A stretch of 64,000 nt of DNA from Caldilineaceae bacterium SB0664_bin_27 (GTDB taxonomy: Bacteria > Chloroflexota > Anaerolineae > Caldilineales > Caldilineaceae), in the NCBI GenBank assembly GCA_009838625.1, contig VXRG01000103.1, positions 1 through 64,000 on the forward strand, written 5' to 3'. The position numbers were made by a program, and so were the translations under genes. Each line of letters opens with the position of its first letter. The stretch's first letter is position 1. Under the pieces are notes generated by a model. It was not told the DNA's origin. It did not search any database and saw only the letters and a program-made list of their open reading frames with translations. This document shows, in pieces, positions 23,868 through 32,934 of this stretch.

Positions 23868-25313
23868 CTAATCGGCGGGGTCAACGAACTGAAAGGCAAA
23901 CAGTTTGGCATTTCTGAAATAGAAATGCAGCTTGATCGGGCCGCCGGCCAGTTCGCTCAGGTCGGAACGACCCTGCCACGAGACAACGCGGGCTTGATCT
24001 GTGGTCGTGATCGGATCTGCGTCCTCAAACCCGAAGCCGGACAGTGGCTCGTGGTTCGGCGTCAGGAGCGCGACCCGCACCTCGCACTCGTTTGGCAGGA
24101 CGTCGTCAGCCAGGTGCGCTTGAAGATTAAGGCGCAACTGGCGGCCGGCGAAACCGAAGGACCGCGTCACCATCTCGCTGTATCCCCGCTTCTTTCCCTC
24201 CACTGCCACGAAGCCGTCGAGCGGCGTCTCAGCGACGCCGATTGCGCCGACGCCGCGATCGCCCAGCTCCAACAGCGTCCGATATGAGCGCCAGTTGGAG
24301 CCCGTGTAGTAGGTGTATATGCGGTCGTTGTGGACAATGGGCTCGAGGTTGTAGACACAGGAGGCGTCGTACTCCCCGCTGTGTGCGCCGCGCTGGATGA
24401 ACGGCTCCCGGTAGTTGCGTTCGTAGTGGATGCCGTTGCGGCTGAAGGCCAGCTCGGGATGGTGAGTGGAGTCGTTGGTGCGGAAAATCCAGGGCAGGCC
24501 GACATAGAGTCCGGCGTAAACGATGACCGGCATGACGTAGAACTCGGTGTCGGGCGGGTCCTGCTCATCGGGCATGAGGATCGTTTCCGGATCGCTCCAG
24601 TGGACCATGTCGGGGCTTTCGGCGCGGCCGATGAGCCGTTTGGCATGGGGGCAGCGTCGATGCAGGCAGTTCTCCATGTGCACAGCATAGACCTGGCGGA
24701 TGGGGTCCCAACCCATGAAGAGGGTCGGTCCCCAACGGCCGATGCGGGGCGTAGTGTCGATGACGGGGTTGTGCTCGCAGGGCGTCCAGGTGAGGCTGTC
24801 GGGCGAATAGTAGAGGTCGAACGTCATCGTGGTGGTCGTCGAACCGGTCCGGATCAGGCCCTTGTAGCGTTTGCGCGGGTCCTCTTCGTGCAGGTCCTGG
24901 AAGAAGTAGGGCATGAACGCATCTTCAGGAAGAAGATTGTTCTTTTTTGAGCCTTGAAATTCGACCAGGCCCAGTTCCGGCCTCTCCCAATGGATGCTAT
25001 CCTCCGAGAGGGCCAGGCAGGCGGTGATCGGATCATCATCGGCGGGCGCTTCGGCTGCCAGTGTGCCGTCAGCGGTCAGGTAGGCCCTGTGCTTGGCGGG
25101 GCGGTAGAACATCTTGAGAATTTGGTCGGCGTGGTCGAACCAGACGTTGCTCACGCCCAGATAATCCCCTTCCCAGGGCTTTTCCGGCCAGAGAACCGGG
25201 TTGCTATCCAGCTTTCGGGCCGGGTTCATCACCTGCCTGGCGTCCTTGAGGCTCTCGATCAGGTAGTTGTCCGCGAAGAGCTGCTTATCGGATGCGATGT
25301 TTATCAGGGCCAT
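23868..25313 (-). CDS. GH43/GH32-like beta-propeller protein with C-terminal beta-sandwich
   Basis: The product has 481 residues, starting ATG with GGAGGAACC just upstream. The N-terminal 350 residues have the repeated WYDGAD/YSPDSLTW/ARSPDLVHWS-type patterns of five-bladed-propeller glycosidases and phosphorylases (GH32/43/62/68/130), such as LYYSPDSLTWTPC and AESPDMVHWSDPET. A beta-sandwich (from about residue 385, GRQLRLNLQ) follows. The same layout occurs in the gene at 26322. No signal peptide is present, so it acts in the cytoplasm, perhaps on imported oligosaccharides. The catalytic acids cannot be assigned with confidence. Confidence 0.65.
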   Translation of the reverse strand: MALINIASDKQLFADNYLIESLKDARQVMNPARKLDSNPVLWPEKPWEGDYLGVSNVWFDHADQILKMFYRPAKHRAYLTADGTLAAEAPADDDPITACLALSEDSIHWERPELGLVEFQGSKKNNLLPEDAFMPYFFQDLHEEDPRKRYKGLIRTGSTTTTMTFDLYYSPDSLTWTPCEHNPVIDTTPRIGRWGPTLFMGWDPIRQVYAVHMENCLHRRCPHAKRLIGRAESPDMVHWSDPETILMPDEQDPPDTEFYVMPVIVYAGLYVGLPWIFRTNDSTHHPELAFSRNGIHYERNYREPFIQRGAHSGEYDASCVYNLEPIVHNDRIYTYYTGSNWRSYRTLLELGDRGVGAIGVAETPLDGFVAVEGKKRGYSEMVTRSFGFAGRQLRLNLQAHLADDVLPNECEVRVALLTPNHEPLSGFGFEDADPITTTDQARVVSWQGRSDLSELAGGPIKLHFYFRNAKLFAFQFVDPAD

Positions 25314-25357
25314 GGTTCCTCCTGCACGCCCCTTTCGGGCGGTGGCGCATCTGTCGT

Positions 25358-26212
25358 CTAGGTTTCGCTATCGAGCCATCGGGAACCTTGGGCCTCCAAC
25401 CTGGCGCGCAGATCCTTCTCCAGCCGTCCGATCATGCCGCCCGGGCCGAATGCCGTGTTGCCGGCGTCGGCGATCAGGTTGTGACCGGTGATGGCGACGG
25501 ACTCATCAGAGGCCAGAAACAGCATGACCTCGGCCACCTGTTCGGGCAGGGCGGGGCTGCCCATCGGGTAGGCGAATTTCTGTGTGCGGACCGCGGCCGG
25601 GTTGTTGGCAAGCATCTCGTATTTCTTTTCGGTGAGCATACGGGCGGGGGTGATCGTGTTGGCGCGGATGCCGTCGGGACCGTAGGTAACCGCCAGATGC
25701 TGGGTGAAATTGATCATGGCCGCCTTGGCCGGGCCATAGGACGAAATGCTGGGACTGCCGGCAAGGGCGATACCGGATGAGACGTTGATGATGTTGCCGC
25801 TCCCCTGCTTGATCATGAGCGGCACCACCTCTTTGCAGAATAGGAGCGGCGCGGTCACGTGGCACATGAAACCGTCCTCCCAGTCCTCGAGCGTGACCTC
25901 CTCCAACATGCCCCCCGGGTTGTCGATAACGGCATTGTTGACCATGACATCGACGCGCCCATAGCGCTCCACGGTGAATTGGACCAGGGCTGTGATGTCC
26001 TCCTTGATCATGACATCGCAGCGCTTGTAGGCGATCTCTCCGCTGAGTCCCTCTGCTTCCGCAAGTACCTTCTGCGAATTCTCCGGCGTTCTGCCGCGGT
26101 CGCAGATGACAACGGAGGCGCCTTCGCGGGCGAGCGCCAGCGCGCCGGCTTTGCCCAGCCCCAATGTTGCGCCGGTAATGATGGCGACTTTGCCTTCCAT
26201 TCTCGTTCCCAT
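25358..26212 (-). CDS. Short-chain dehydrogenase/reductase
   Basis: This is a 284-residue classical SDR. The cofactor loop is TGATLGLG at 13-20, NNAV lies in the middle, and the active site has Ser in NVSSG and SYGPAK supplying Tyr and Lys. The end reads GHNLIADAGNTAFGPGG. The ATG has AGGAG ahead. It sits between two propeller hydrolase-like genes in the same operon, so it probably oxidises a sugar released by them. A 3-oxoacyl-ACP reductase role is less likely from context. Confidence 0.83.
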   Translation of the reverse strand: MGTRMEGKVAIITGATLGLGKAGALALAREGASVVICDRGRTPENSQKVLAEAEGLSGEIAYKRCDVMIKEDITALVQFTVERYGRVDVMVNNAVIDNPGGMLEEVTLEDWEDGFMCHVTAPLLFCKEVVPLMIKQGSGNIINVSSGIALAGSPSISSYGPAKAAMINFTQHLAVTYGPDGIRANTITPARMLTEKKYEMLANNPAAVRTQKFAYPMGSPALPEQVAEVMLFLASDESVAITGHNLIADAGNTAFGPGGMIGRLEKDLRARLEAQGSRWLDSET

Positions 26213-26321
26213 GAGTTTCTCCTTATATTCGGTGGCGATGGTGCAAGAATCACCCGCTGAAGGCGGCGTGCATCTTGTGGAATGGTGCGGGCGGCAGACT
26301 GCCCGCTATACATACAAGGGG

Positions 26322-27677
26322 TCAATCGCTGAAAGAGAAGGAATAGAGCGTCGCGTCCTGCAGTTCGAAGATAAGCTGAACTTCCCGGCCCACCAACGCG
26401 GCCAGGTCCTGACCATCGCACCACTGCAGGGGCTGATCGGTGACATCGGCCTGGACCGGAACTGAATCCGCCAGCCCCTTGCCATCGACACCGGCCAGCG
26501 CCGCTTTGACCTGACCGCTGTCAGCGTCGGCGCTGAGGCGGAGTTGGCGCCCGCTGCACTTTACAGGCCGCGTGACGAGCGTAGCGGTCTGTCTCTTGTT
26601 GGCCGGCGTCACCCCGGCAAACCCGTCCGGCCGCAGCGTCGCAAGCCCCAGATAGGCGGAGCGCCAGTCGGTATGGGGGCCGTCGCTGCCGCCGTAATAG
26701 AGCTGCAGGCGCCCGTCCTTGAGAAACGGATAGGCCCCCGCGTAGACGCAGCCCCAGTCGAAGCTGCCCTCCGCGCCGCGCTCGATCAGCGGCGTCCCCG
26801 GTGAGACGCGCTCCCACTGCACAGTGTCACGGCTCCAGGCCAGTTCACAGTCGACCAGGTCGGTCGCCGTATCGAACATCATCAACAGGCCGAGATAGAT
26901 CTGGGCACAGGGGAAGGCAATCAGGGCGTAGGTCTGGCGGTCCGGCTCGTCGGGTAGGGCGCTGAGGACTTCGACCGCGCGCGTCCAGGTCTTGAAATCC
27001 TCGCTCTCGGTGCGGCCGACGGTGCGCTGGCTTCCGTCAAAGAGGCGGGTGATGCCGACATACCTGCCGTGGCGTTCATCCCAGAACAGATTGTTGTGGG
27101 TATCCCAGCGGGCGTCGATCTCGGGGCAGAGCTGGATGGGGGACCAGTGGATGCCGTCGGGCGACCTGGCTGTGCCCCCCTCCATGAACGCCTTGAACCT
27201 GCCCGCCGGGTCGGGATCATGGGGGTCGAGGGTGACGCCGACGCCGTGCACGTCGCGCATGACGAGGTTGTTGCGGGTGGCGCCGTTGAACTCGATCAGG
27301 CCGAGCTCGGGCCTGTCCCAGCGGATACCGTCGGTGGAGACGGCGTAACAGACGCCCATCTCGCGGTGCTTCCTGACCTGTTCGGCGGCTCTTGCGCGGT
27401 CAAGCGCGGCGCGATAGGTGCCTCGTTCCCGTTGGGCGGGCGGGGTATCGGTCGTGGCCGCGTCGATAATGAAGGGATTGTACCAGCACTTGTAGAGATT
27501 GTCCGTCGGGTCAAAAATCACGTTGGGGTAAAGGTTGTCGTGGCGCACCTCCCAGGGCAGGTCTTCGCCGAAGAGAGGATTCTCGCTTGCTTTGTGCGTC
27601 CGCCCCAGCGTTACCGTGAGCTGATCGGCTTGTCCCCAGAGCGAGGTATCCAGCAGCAGGTATCTGTCTTCGCTCAT
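26322..27677 (-). CDS. GH43/GH32-like beta-propeller protein with C-terminal beta-sandwich
   Basis: The product is 451 residues from the ATG at 27677, whose ATGA overlaps the stop of the permease gene by 4 bases. The longer frame to 27899 is only the permease read in another frame. The propeller has patterns such as YKCWYNPF, RWDRPELGLIEFNG, RSPDGIHWSPI and LQLYYGGSDGPH. The C-terminal sandwich opens with GRQLRLSADAD, like its paralogue at 23868. It is cytoplasmic by lack of signal peptide. The tight coupling to the transporter implies it acts on the transported glycan. Confidence 0.68.
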   Translation of the reverse strand: MSEDRYLLLDTSLWGQADQLTVTLGRTHKASENPLFGEDLPWEVRHDNLYPNVIFDPTDNLYKCWYNPFIIDAATTDTPPAQRERGTYRAALDRARAAEQVRKHREMGVCYAVSTDGIRWDRPELGLIEFNGATRNNLVMRDVHGVGVTLDPHDPDPAGRFKAFMEGGTARSPDGIHWSPIQLCPEIDARWDTHNNLFWDERHGRYVGITRLFDGSQRTVGRTESEDFKTWTRAVEVLSALPDEPDRQTYALIAFPCAQIYLGLLMMFDTATDLVDCELAWSRDTVQWERVSPGTPLIERGAEGSFDWGCVYAGAYPFLKDGRLQLYYGGSDGPHTDWRSAYLGLATLRPDGFAGVTPANKRQTATLVTRPVKCSGRQLRLSADADSGQVKAALAGVDGKGLADSVPVQADVTDQPLQWCDGQDLAALVGREVQLIFELQDATLYSFSFSD

Positions 27678-28567
27678 GTTCCGGTCCGTCCTGTGAGCGC
27701 GATGCCGCGCACCATATATTTCTGGCCGATAAAGAAGATCGCGATCATGGGCAGCGATGTGAAGACGGTGGCGGCCATCAGCAGTCCGGGCACGGGGTCG
27801 CCCTGGGCGATCTGCCAGCGCAGGAAGGCGAGGCCGATGGCGACGGTGTAAGTGCTGTCCTGGCTGAGATAAATGACCTGTTTGACGAAGTCGGTCCATA
27901 CGTTGATGAAGGAAAAGATGGCGATGGTGGCCAGTACCGGCTTGGTCAGCGGCAGCAGGATGCGCCAGAAGATGCCCAGTTCATTGCAGCCGTCGATTTT
28001 GGCGGCGTCGTCCAGTTCCGACGGCAGGGTCATGAAAAACTGGCGCATCAAAAAGACGTAGACGGGGTTGGCGAAGTAGCTGGGCACGATGAGGGGCAGC
28101 CAGGTGCCGACCCAGCCGATATCTCTATAGAGCAGGAAGCGGGGAATGATGACGACCCAAAAGGGGAGCATCATGGTGCTGAGGAGGACCATGAAAAGGA
28201 AATTACGGCCCCAGAACTTGAGGCGGGAGAAACCGAAGCCGACGATGGACGCGCTGATCAGCTCGCCGACGACGGAGAGTGAGACGATGATGGCGGTGTT
28301 GATAAAGTAGCGGCCAAAGGGGACGCTGTTCCAGGCGCTGGGGTAGTTTCCCAGGTAGAGTTCGGAAGGGAAGATGCGCTGCGGAATCTGATTGAAGTCT
28401 TCAAAGGTTTTGAGCGAGCTCATAATAACCCAGAAGAGCGGGAAGATGAACCAGACAAAACCGACGGCCAACAAGGTGTAGGCGAGCAGGTCGCGCAGGC
28501 GGCGCTGGGTGGTCTTGCTCTTTGTCCACGAAGCGGTCAGCACGGACACGGCGCGGCTACTCCTCAC
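27674..28567 (-). CDS. Carbohydrate ABC transporter permease (MalG type)
   Basis: This 297-residue protein has six predicted helices. The EAA loop that contacts the ATPase reads ELDDAAKIDGCNELGIFWRILLPLTKP, an almost canonical form. The C-terminus ends in the usual MVRGIALTGRTGT. It overlaps the other permease gene by 11 bases and the hydrolase-like gene by 4, so the three are translated together. No ATP-binding subunit is encoded in this operon. Confidence 0.93.
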   Translation of the reverse strand: MRSSRAVSVLTASWTKSKTTQRRLRDLLAYTLLAVGFVWFIFPLFWVIMSSLKTFEDFNQIPQRIFPSELYLGNYPSAWNSVPFGRYFINTAIIVSLSVVGELISASIVGFGFSRLKFWGRNFLFMVLLSTMMLPFWVVIIPRFLLYRDIGWVGTWLPLIVPSYFANPVYVFLMRQFFMTLPSELDDAAKIDGCNELGIFWRILLPLTKPVLATIAIFSFINVWTDFVKQVIYLSQDSTYTVAIGLAFLRWQIAQGDPVPGLLMAATVFTSLPMIAIFFIGQKYMVRGIALTGRTGT

Positions 28568-29471
28568 CCTCGTAGTAGACCCAGAAGCGGGCTACGCGGA
28601 AGTTGATGATGGTCAGGGCGAGGATGATGAGGAACATCATCCAGGCGAGGGCGGAGGCGTAGCCCATGCGGTAAAACTCGAAGGCCTGGCGATAGAGATA
28701 GAGGCCGTAGAAGAGGGTGGCGGTGCCGGGGCCGCCATTGGTCATGATGAAGGCTTCGACAAATGATTGCATGACGCCGATCGTGGTAACGATGACGTTG
28801 TAGAAGATGGCGGGCGAGATCTGGGGCAGGGTTACGTGCCAGAACTTGGCCCATTCGCCGCCGCCGTCGAGATCGACGGCCTCATAGAGATGCTGGGGAA
28901 CGCCTTGCAGGGCGGCGAGGATGATGAGCATGGCGGCGCCGGCGGTTGCGATCGCTTTGAGCGCCAGGGAAGGCAGCGCCCAGGCTGTCTCAAAGAGCCA
29001 GTTCGGTCCCTCGATCCCGACCAGGCCGAGCGCGGCGTTGATAGGCCCGTTCTTGGCGAGGATGGTCGTCCATAGCAGCGCGAGGCCGACACCGCCGATC
29101 ACGCTGGGCATGTAGAAGGAGGTGCGGAAGAAGGGGATGCCGCGCACGCTCTGATTGAGCAGGACTGCGACCAGGATGCTGATGGCCGTGCCCGCGGGGA
29201 CGGTGAGGAGAACATAGGTAAAGGTAACGCGCAGCGCGTCGGCGACCCTTTCGTCCTCGAAGAGCATGCGCTGGATGTTTTCAAAGCCGATGAACTCCGC
29301 CTCGCCGATCAGCTGGTAGCGGGTAAAGCTGAGGACGAAGGATGCGATGAAGGGGTAGACCATCAGGAAGCTGAAGCTGACCAGCCAGGGGGAGATGAAG
29401 GCCCAGCCGACGATGTGCGGTCTCAGCCTTGCCCAACTGATATTCGGCGCAACTGTCCTGGAGATCTGCAT
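28557..29471 (-). CDS. Carbohydrate ABC transporter permease (MalF type)
   Basis: This 304-residue protein has six predicted helices and an EAA loop with LYEAVDLDGGGEWAKFWHVTLPQISP. It forms a heterodimer with the MalG-type permease encoded next. A strong hairpin separates it from the binding-protein gene upstream. No clear ribosome site precedes the ATG, in keeping with lower expression than the binding protein. Confidence 0.93.
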   Translation of the reverse strand: MQISRTVAPNISWARLRPHIVGWAFISPWLVSFSFLMVYPFIASFVLSFTRYQLIGEAEFIGFENIQRMLFEDERVADALRVTFTYVLLTVPAGTAISILVAVLLNQSVRGIPFFRTSFYMPSVIGGVGLALLWTTILAKNGPINAALGLVGIEGPNWLFETAWALPSLALKAIATAGAAMLIILAALQGVPQHLYEAVDLDGGGEWAKFWHVTLPQISPAIFYNVIVTTIGVMQSFVEAFIMTNGGPGTATLFYGLYLYRQAFEFYRMGYASALAWMMFLIILALTIINFRVARFWVYYEGEE

Positions 29472-29508
29472 CGGCGATCCAGGAGGAAAGAGAGTGGTGA
29501 ATAAAGAG

Positions 29509-29550
29509 CAGTGGATAGCGGCTTGTGAAACCGTGCGCCGCTATCCACTG
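29509..29550 (-). terminator. Intercistronic hairpin between binding protein and permeases
   Basis: A perfect 14-base inverted repeat, CAGTGGATAGCGGC (29509-29522) and its complement (29537-29550), with a 14-base loop. On the minus strand it is followed by CTCTTTATT. It lies after the binding-protein stop and before the permease start. Such attenuators or RNase barriers let binding proteins be made in excess over permeases. Confidence 0.75.
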
Positions 29551-29564
29551 TTGTGCGGAAGGGT

Positions 29565-30911
29565 TCAGGCGTGTGCGGCCAGGATTTCGTCGGTCTTCTG
29601 GTCGACGATGACGACCTGTTCCTCGACGCTTGCCTCGCAGCGCAGCACGTCGCCCCAGAGGATCTTGATCTCGCCGAACCATTCGAGGACGCCGGGGAGC
29701 TGCGGCGTGAAGATGAAGTTGTCGAGAGCATCGAGATAGGCCTCGACTGCTTCGGGGCTGCCCCACGTGGCCTGGTAGTCTGTGTCTTGCCAGACGCCGG
29801 CGTTGACCGGTTCGGCCGTGCCGGAGAGGGCGATGTTCTTCTGGTTCTCAAAGTTGGCGAGGTACGTAATGAACTCGAAGGCTTCGGCCGGGTGCTGGCT
29901 TTGCGTGGTGACGATGTGGAAGTGCATGGAGCCAAGGCCGGCGCTCTGTCCGGTGTTCGGCGAGCGGACCCAGGCGACCTGGGTGAGGTCGGCCTCGCTG
30001 CGACTTACCCAGTAGCCGGAACCGCGAGAGGCGATGCCCTGGACGCCGGCAGCCCAAGGGTAGATGCCCAGAGCCTGACCCAGGCCCTGATAGTCGTCCA
30101 CGTTCATCATGCAGCCGTCCTGGCAGATCATGTCGACCGCGAACTGCTGGCCTTCGATGAACTCAGGCGTGTTCCAGGATCCCTTTTTGTTCTCAACATC
30201 TATCAGTTGACCGCCATTGGCAACACTCCAGTTCACCAGGCCATCCTGTTCGATATTGCCGACGCTGAAATTGGAGCCGATGATGTCTTCGCCGAGGTCG
30301 TTGATGGCGCAGGCGGCTTCGCGGTAGTCGTGCCAGTCCCACCATTTGTCGCCGTTATGGTCGTGTTCCCAGGGCATGGGCACGCCGGCCTCTCTGAAGA
30401 GGTCCTTATTGATGCCCGTCATGACGATATTGAGCTGGAAGGGGACGGCCTTGACCTTGCCCGGCTCGTAACCGACATGATTGGGAATGCGGATCAGCTC
30501 GCTGCCCTCCTGGCCGGGGAAGGGCGTGCCGCTGGCCTCAAAGTAGGGAGTGAGATCCGTGGCGATTTCGTGGAACGCACTCAGCTGCAGATCGAAGAAC
30601 AGCATGATGTCGCCCCACTCACCGGCGGCGACGAGAATGGGCATGCGGCGGTCGAAGTCGGCGACCGGTTCGAAGATGATGCCGATATTGGGGTTCTCTT
30701 CGGCCCATGTGTCTAGAAAGCCGTTCATCAGCTCACGGCGCACGCCCGAGCCCCACTTGTTGAGGAAGCGCAGGGCGACGCGTTCGGAGGAAGGCTCTGC
30801 GGAATCCATTGCTGTAGGAGCGGCGGGTGCGACACATCCAGCCACCGCTGCTCCTGCTACGACGCTACCAGACACTTTCAAGAAACTGCGTCTGCTTACC
30901 TTGCTTGCCAT
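29565..30911 (-). CDS. Sugar ABC transporter substrate-binding lipoprotein (family 1, Tat-exported)
   Basis: This 448-residue protein opens with SRRSFLKVSG, a twin-arginine motif, followed by a short hydrophobic stretch and the lipobox AGC at residues 24-26, so it is a Tat-exported lipoprotein. The mature part has the family 1 solute-binding fold pattern (LRFLNKWGSGVRRELMNGFLDTW, SGTAEPVNAGVW). It captures an oligosaccharide outside the membrane for the two permeases encoded downstream. AAGGAGGAAT precedes the ATG. Its promoter and a palindromic operator are about 150-190 bases upstream. Confidence 0.9.
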   Translation of the reverse strand: MASKVSRRSFLKVSGSVVAGAAVAGCVAPAAPTAMDSAEPSSERVALRFLNKWGSGVRRELMNGFLDTWAEENPNIGIIFEPVADFDRRMPILVAAGEWGDIMLFFDLQLSAFHEIATDLTPYFEASGTPFPGQEGSELIRIPNHVGYEPGKVKAVPFQLNIVMTGINKDLFREAGVPMPWEHDHNGDKWWDWHDYREAACAINDLGEDIIGSNFSVGNIEQDGLVNWSVANGGQLIDVENKKGSWNTPEFIEGQQFAVDMICQDGCMMNVDDYQGLGQALGIYPWAAGVQGIASRGSGYWVSRSEADLTQVAWVRSPNTGQSAGLGSMHFHIVTTQSQHPAEAFEFITYLANFENQKNIALSGTAEPVNAGVWQDTDYQATWGSPEAVEAYLDALDNFIFTPQLPGVLEWFGEIKILWGDVLRCEASVEEQVVIVDQKTDEILAAHA

Positions 30912-31069
30912 CGGTCATTCCTCCTTGGGTTGTACATCGAAAGTACAGAAGTGTGTTACGTTCCCCTGAATCCCTCCTTTCACGTTCTTCGCAGCGGCCG
31001 ACAAGCCGTTTCAAAAACGAGATTCCAAGGCCGATGAACCTCTGAAAATATAGCGTCTGGAAGAATCCT

Positions 31070-31098
31070 ATTATAAAATACAGTTCACGCTGTGTCAC
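31070..31098 (-). promoter_or_regulatory. Predicted promoter of the sugar transport operon
   Basis: On the minus strand GTGACA (31098-31093), a 17-base spacer and a perfect TATAAT (31075-31070) predict transcription from about 31063 into the binding-protein gene, with a leader of about 150 bases. Confidence 0.7.
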
Positions 31099-31103
31099 AC
31101 AGC
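31089..31103. promoter_or_regulatory. Palindromic operator overlapping the -35 box
   Basis: GCTGTGTCACACAGC is a perfect 15-base palindrome with one central base. It covers the -35 hexamer of the minus-strand promoter and lies 42 bases before the divergent isomerase gene, so one regulator could control both operons. No regulator gene is nearby. Confidence 0.6.
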
Positions 31104-31144
31104 AAAAAAATCCTGATATTTGCCGCCCCTGGAGTACACCACCC

Positions 31145-31912
31145 ATGCAATTTGGAATCTGCCTACCGATTGCCGACGCGGGCATCGCGCATGCGGCTGG
31201 CTTCGATTTTGTCGAGCCGACGGTCCGGTCGCTGTCCCCGCTGGACCCGGATTTCGACGCCATCCGGGCGCCGTTCGACAGCGCGCCGCTGCCCACACCG
31301 GTCTTCAACGTCTTCGTGCCCTCGGAGGTACCTGTCACCGGGCCGAATGTAAACTGGGAGCAGGTGGAGAGCTATCTGGAGGCCGCCATCGGCCGCGTGG
31401 CCGCGGTGGGCGGTGAAAAGATCGTCTTCGGCAGCGGCGGCGCGCGCAATGTGCCGGACGGATTCGACAAGGAAGAGGCTTTCACCCAGCTGGTGCGCTT
31501 CCTGCGGCTGGCCGGAAACGTGGCCGTCCGCAACGGCGTGACCATCGTCATCGAGCCGCTGAATTCGCGCGATTCGAACATTATCACCAGCGTCGCCGAA
31601 GGCATGGAGCTGGCGCGGGAGACCGCTCATCTGCGCGTGCGCCTGCTGGCCGATCTCTACCATATGATGGAGGACGACGAACCGCTGGAAAATATCACCA
31701 CCTGCGCCGCATGGATCGAGCACGTGCATGTCGCGGACACGCATCGCGTTGCGCCCGGCGAAGGCAGTTACCCGTATGAGGAGTTTTTCCGCCGTCTGCA
31801 CAAGGGCGGCTACAGCGGACGCATTTCGATCGAGTGCCGTTGGGATGACCTTGCCGCCCAGGCAGGCCCCGCCGGAGAATATCTGCGCCGCATGTGGGAA
31901 GAGACGAAATGA
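31145..31912 (+). CDS. Sugar phosphate isomerase/epimerase (AP-endonuclease-2-like TIM barrel)
   Basis: This 255-residue TIM barrel has IVIEPLNSRDSNIITSV in the middle (Glu metal ligand), LADLYHMMEDDE and IEHVHVADTHR (Asp and His ligands), and RISIECRWDD near the end with the last Glu. This is the metal set of xylose-isomerase-like enzymes that isomerise or epimerise keto-sugars. It is the first gene of a plus-strand run, divergent from the transport operon, and overlaps the next gene by 4 bases (ATGA). The exact sugar is unknown. Confidence 0.83.
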   Translation: MQFGICLPIADAGIAHAAGFDFVEPTVRSLSPLDPDFDAIRAPFDSAPLPTPVFNVFVPSEVPVTGPNVNWEQVESYLEAAIGRVAAVGGEKIVFGSGGARNVPDGFDKEEAFTQLVRFLRLAGNVAVRNGVTIVIEPLNSRDSNIITSVAEGMELARETAHLRVRLLADLYHMMEDDEPLENITTCAAWIEHVHVADTHRVAPGEGSYPYEEFFRRLHKGGYSGRISIECRWDDLAAQAGPAGEYLRRMWEETK

Positions 31913-32934
31913 CACAAAACGAACTTGGTTTTGCCATCCTCGGCGCGGGGATGGTGGCGGAGTACCATCTGAACGCGATCCAGGAATGCGCCGACCTGGG
32001 CGCGCGCCTGGTGGGGGTCGGCCACTACAATCCGGCCCGCTACGGGGAGATTTCACAGCGTTTCGGCGTGCCGGCTCGCTCCTACGACGATGTGCTGGCG
32101 GACCCGGCGGTCGATGCCGTCTGCATCTGCACGCCCAGCGGCCAGCATGCACAGGAGACGATCGCGGCGGCCTCAAACGGCAAGCATGTGCTGGTGGAAA
32201 AACCGATGGCGCTCTCGCTGGCCGACGCCGACGCCATGATCGCGGCCTGCCGCGAGAACGGCGTGCAGTTGGGCGTCTGTCTGCAGCGCCGGGCGGAGCC
32301 GCTCTTCCGCCGCGTCCACGACGCCATTCACGGCGGCGACCTGGGCGAAATCACGCTGGGCGTGGTGACGATGCCCTATTACCGTGACGAGCCCTACTAC
32401 GCCCAGGCCGATTGGCGGGGCACGTGGGAGATGGACGGCGGCGGCGTGCTCATGAACCAGGGCATTCACATTATCGATCTGCTGCTCTGGTTCCTGGGCG
32501 ACCCGGTTGACGTGCATGCCTTCGCCGATTCGCGGCATCGTTCGGTCGAGATCGAAGACACGGCCGGCGCGGTGCTGCGCTTTGCCAACGGCGCGGTGGC
32601 GACAATCACCGCCACCGTGGCGACGGAACCCGGATTCCCGCACCGACTGGAGGTCTACGGGACCAACGGCGGCATCCAGATCGAAGGGGAGTCTGTCCTG
32701 CGCTGGGGACTGGCCGACGAGGCCAAGTCGACGGTCGAGCCCTGGCCGGTCGCCACCGAGCAGGTGGACGCGGGCATGGCGGGAGACCCGCGCGGCATCT
32801 CGACCAGCGGCCATATCGCCATCCTCAAGGATTTCATCTCCGGCATCCGCCGCGGCGAGGACCCGGTCATCGACGGGACTGAGGGCAGACGCAGTCTGGC
32901 TGCGATATTGGCGGTGTATGAGGATAGCTTTTAG
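31909..32934 (+). CDS. Gfo/Idh/MocA-family oxidoreductase
   Basis: The ATG at 31909 overlaps the stop of the isomerase gene by 4 bases, giving 341 residues. FAILGAGMVAEYH is the Rossmann loop, GKHVLVEKPMALS contains the EKP motif, and GGGVLMNQGIHIIDLLLWFLG is the family's central segment with catalytic histidine region. It likely oxidises the sugar handled by the isomerase. A short T/A-rich spacer with TTAGTTCTTAG follows the stop. Confidence 0.88.
   Translation: MTQNELGFAILGAGMVAEYHLNAIQECADLGARLVGVGHYNPARYGEISQRFGVPARSYDDVLADPAVDAVCICTPSGQHAQETIAAASNGKHVLVEKPMALSLADADAMIAACRENGVQLGVCLQRRAEPLFRRVHDAIHGGDLGEITLGVVTMPYYRDEPYYAQADWRGTWEMDGGGVLMNQGIHIIDLLLWFLGDPVDVHAFADSRHRSVEIEDTAGAVLRFANGAVATITATVATEPGFPHRLEVYGTNGGIQIEGESVLRWGLADEAKSTVEPWPVATEQVDAGMAGDPRGISTSGHIAILKDFISGIRRGEDPVIDGTEGRRSLAAILAVYEDSF

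Noticed and set aside
26287-26306. GCGGGC/GCCCGC hairpin after the propeller hydrolase-like gene
   Set aside because: The stem is only 6 bases, no T-run follows, and the operon continues downstream, so I do not call a terminator.
27678-27899. 74-codon N-terminal extension of the propeller hydrolase-like gene
   Set aside because: The extension is basic and has no fold pattern; it is the permease gene read in another frame. The ATG at 27677 overlaps the permease stop by 4 bases and fits operon structure.
29553-30716. Plus-strand frame of 387 codons
   Set aside because: It is antisense to the sugar-binding lipoprotein gene and has no protein-like motifs.
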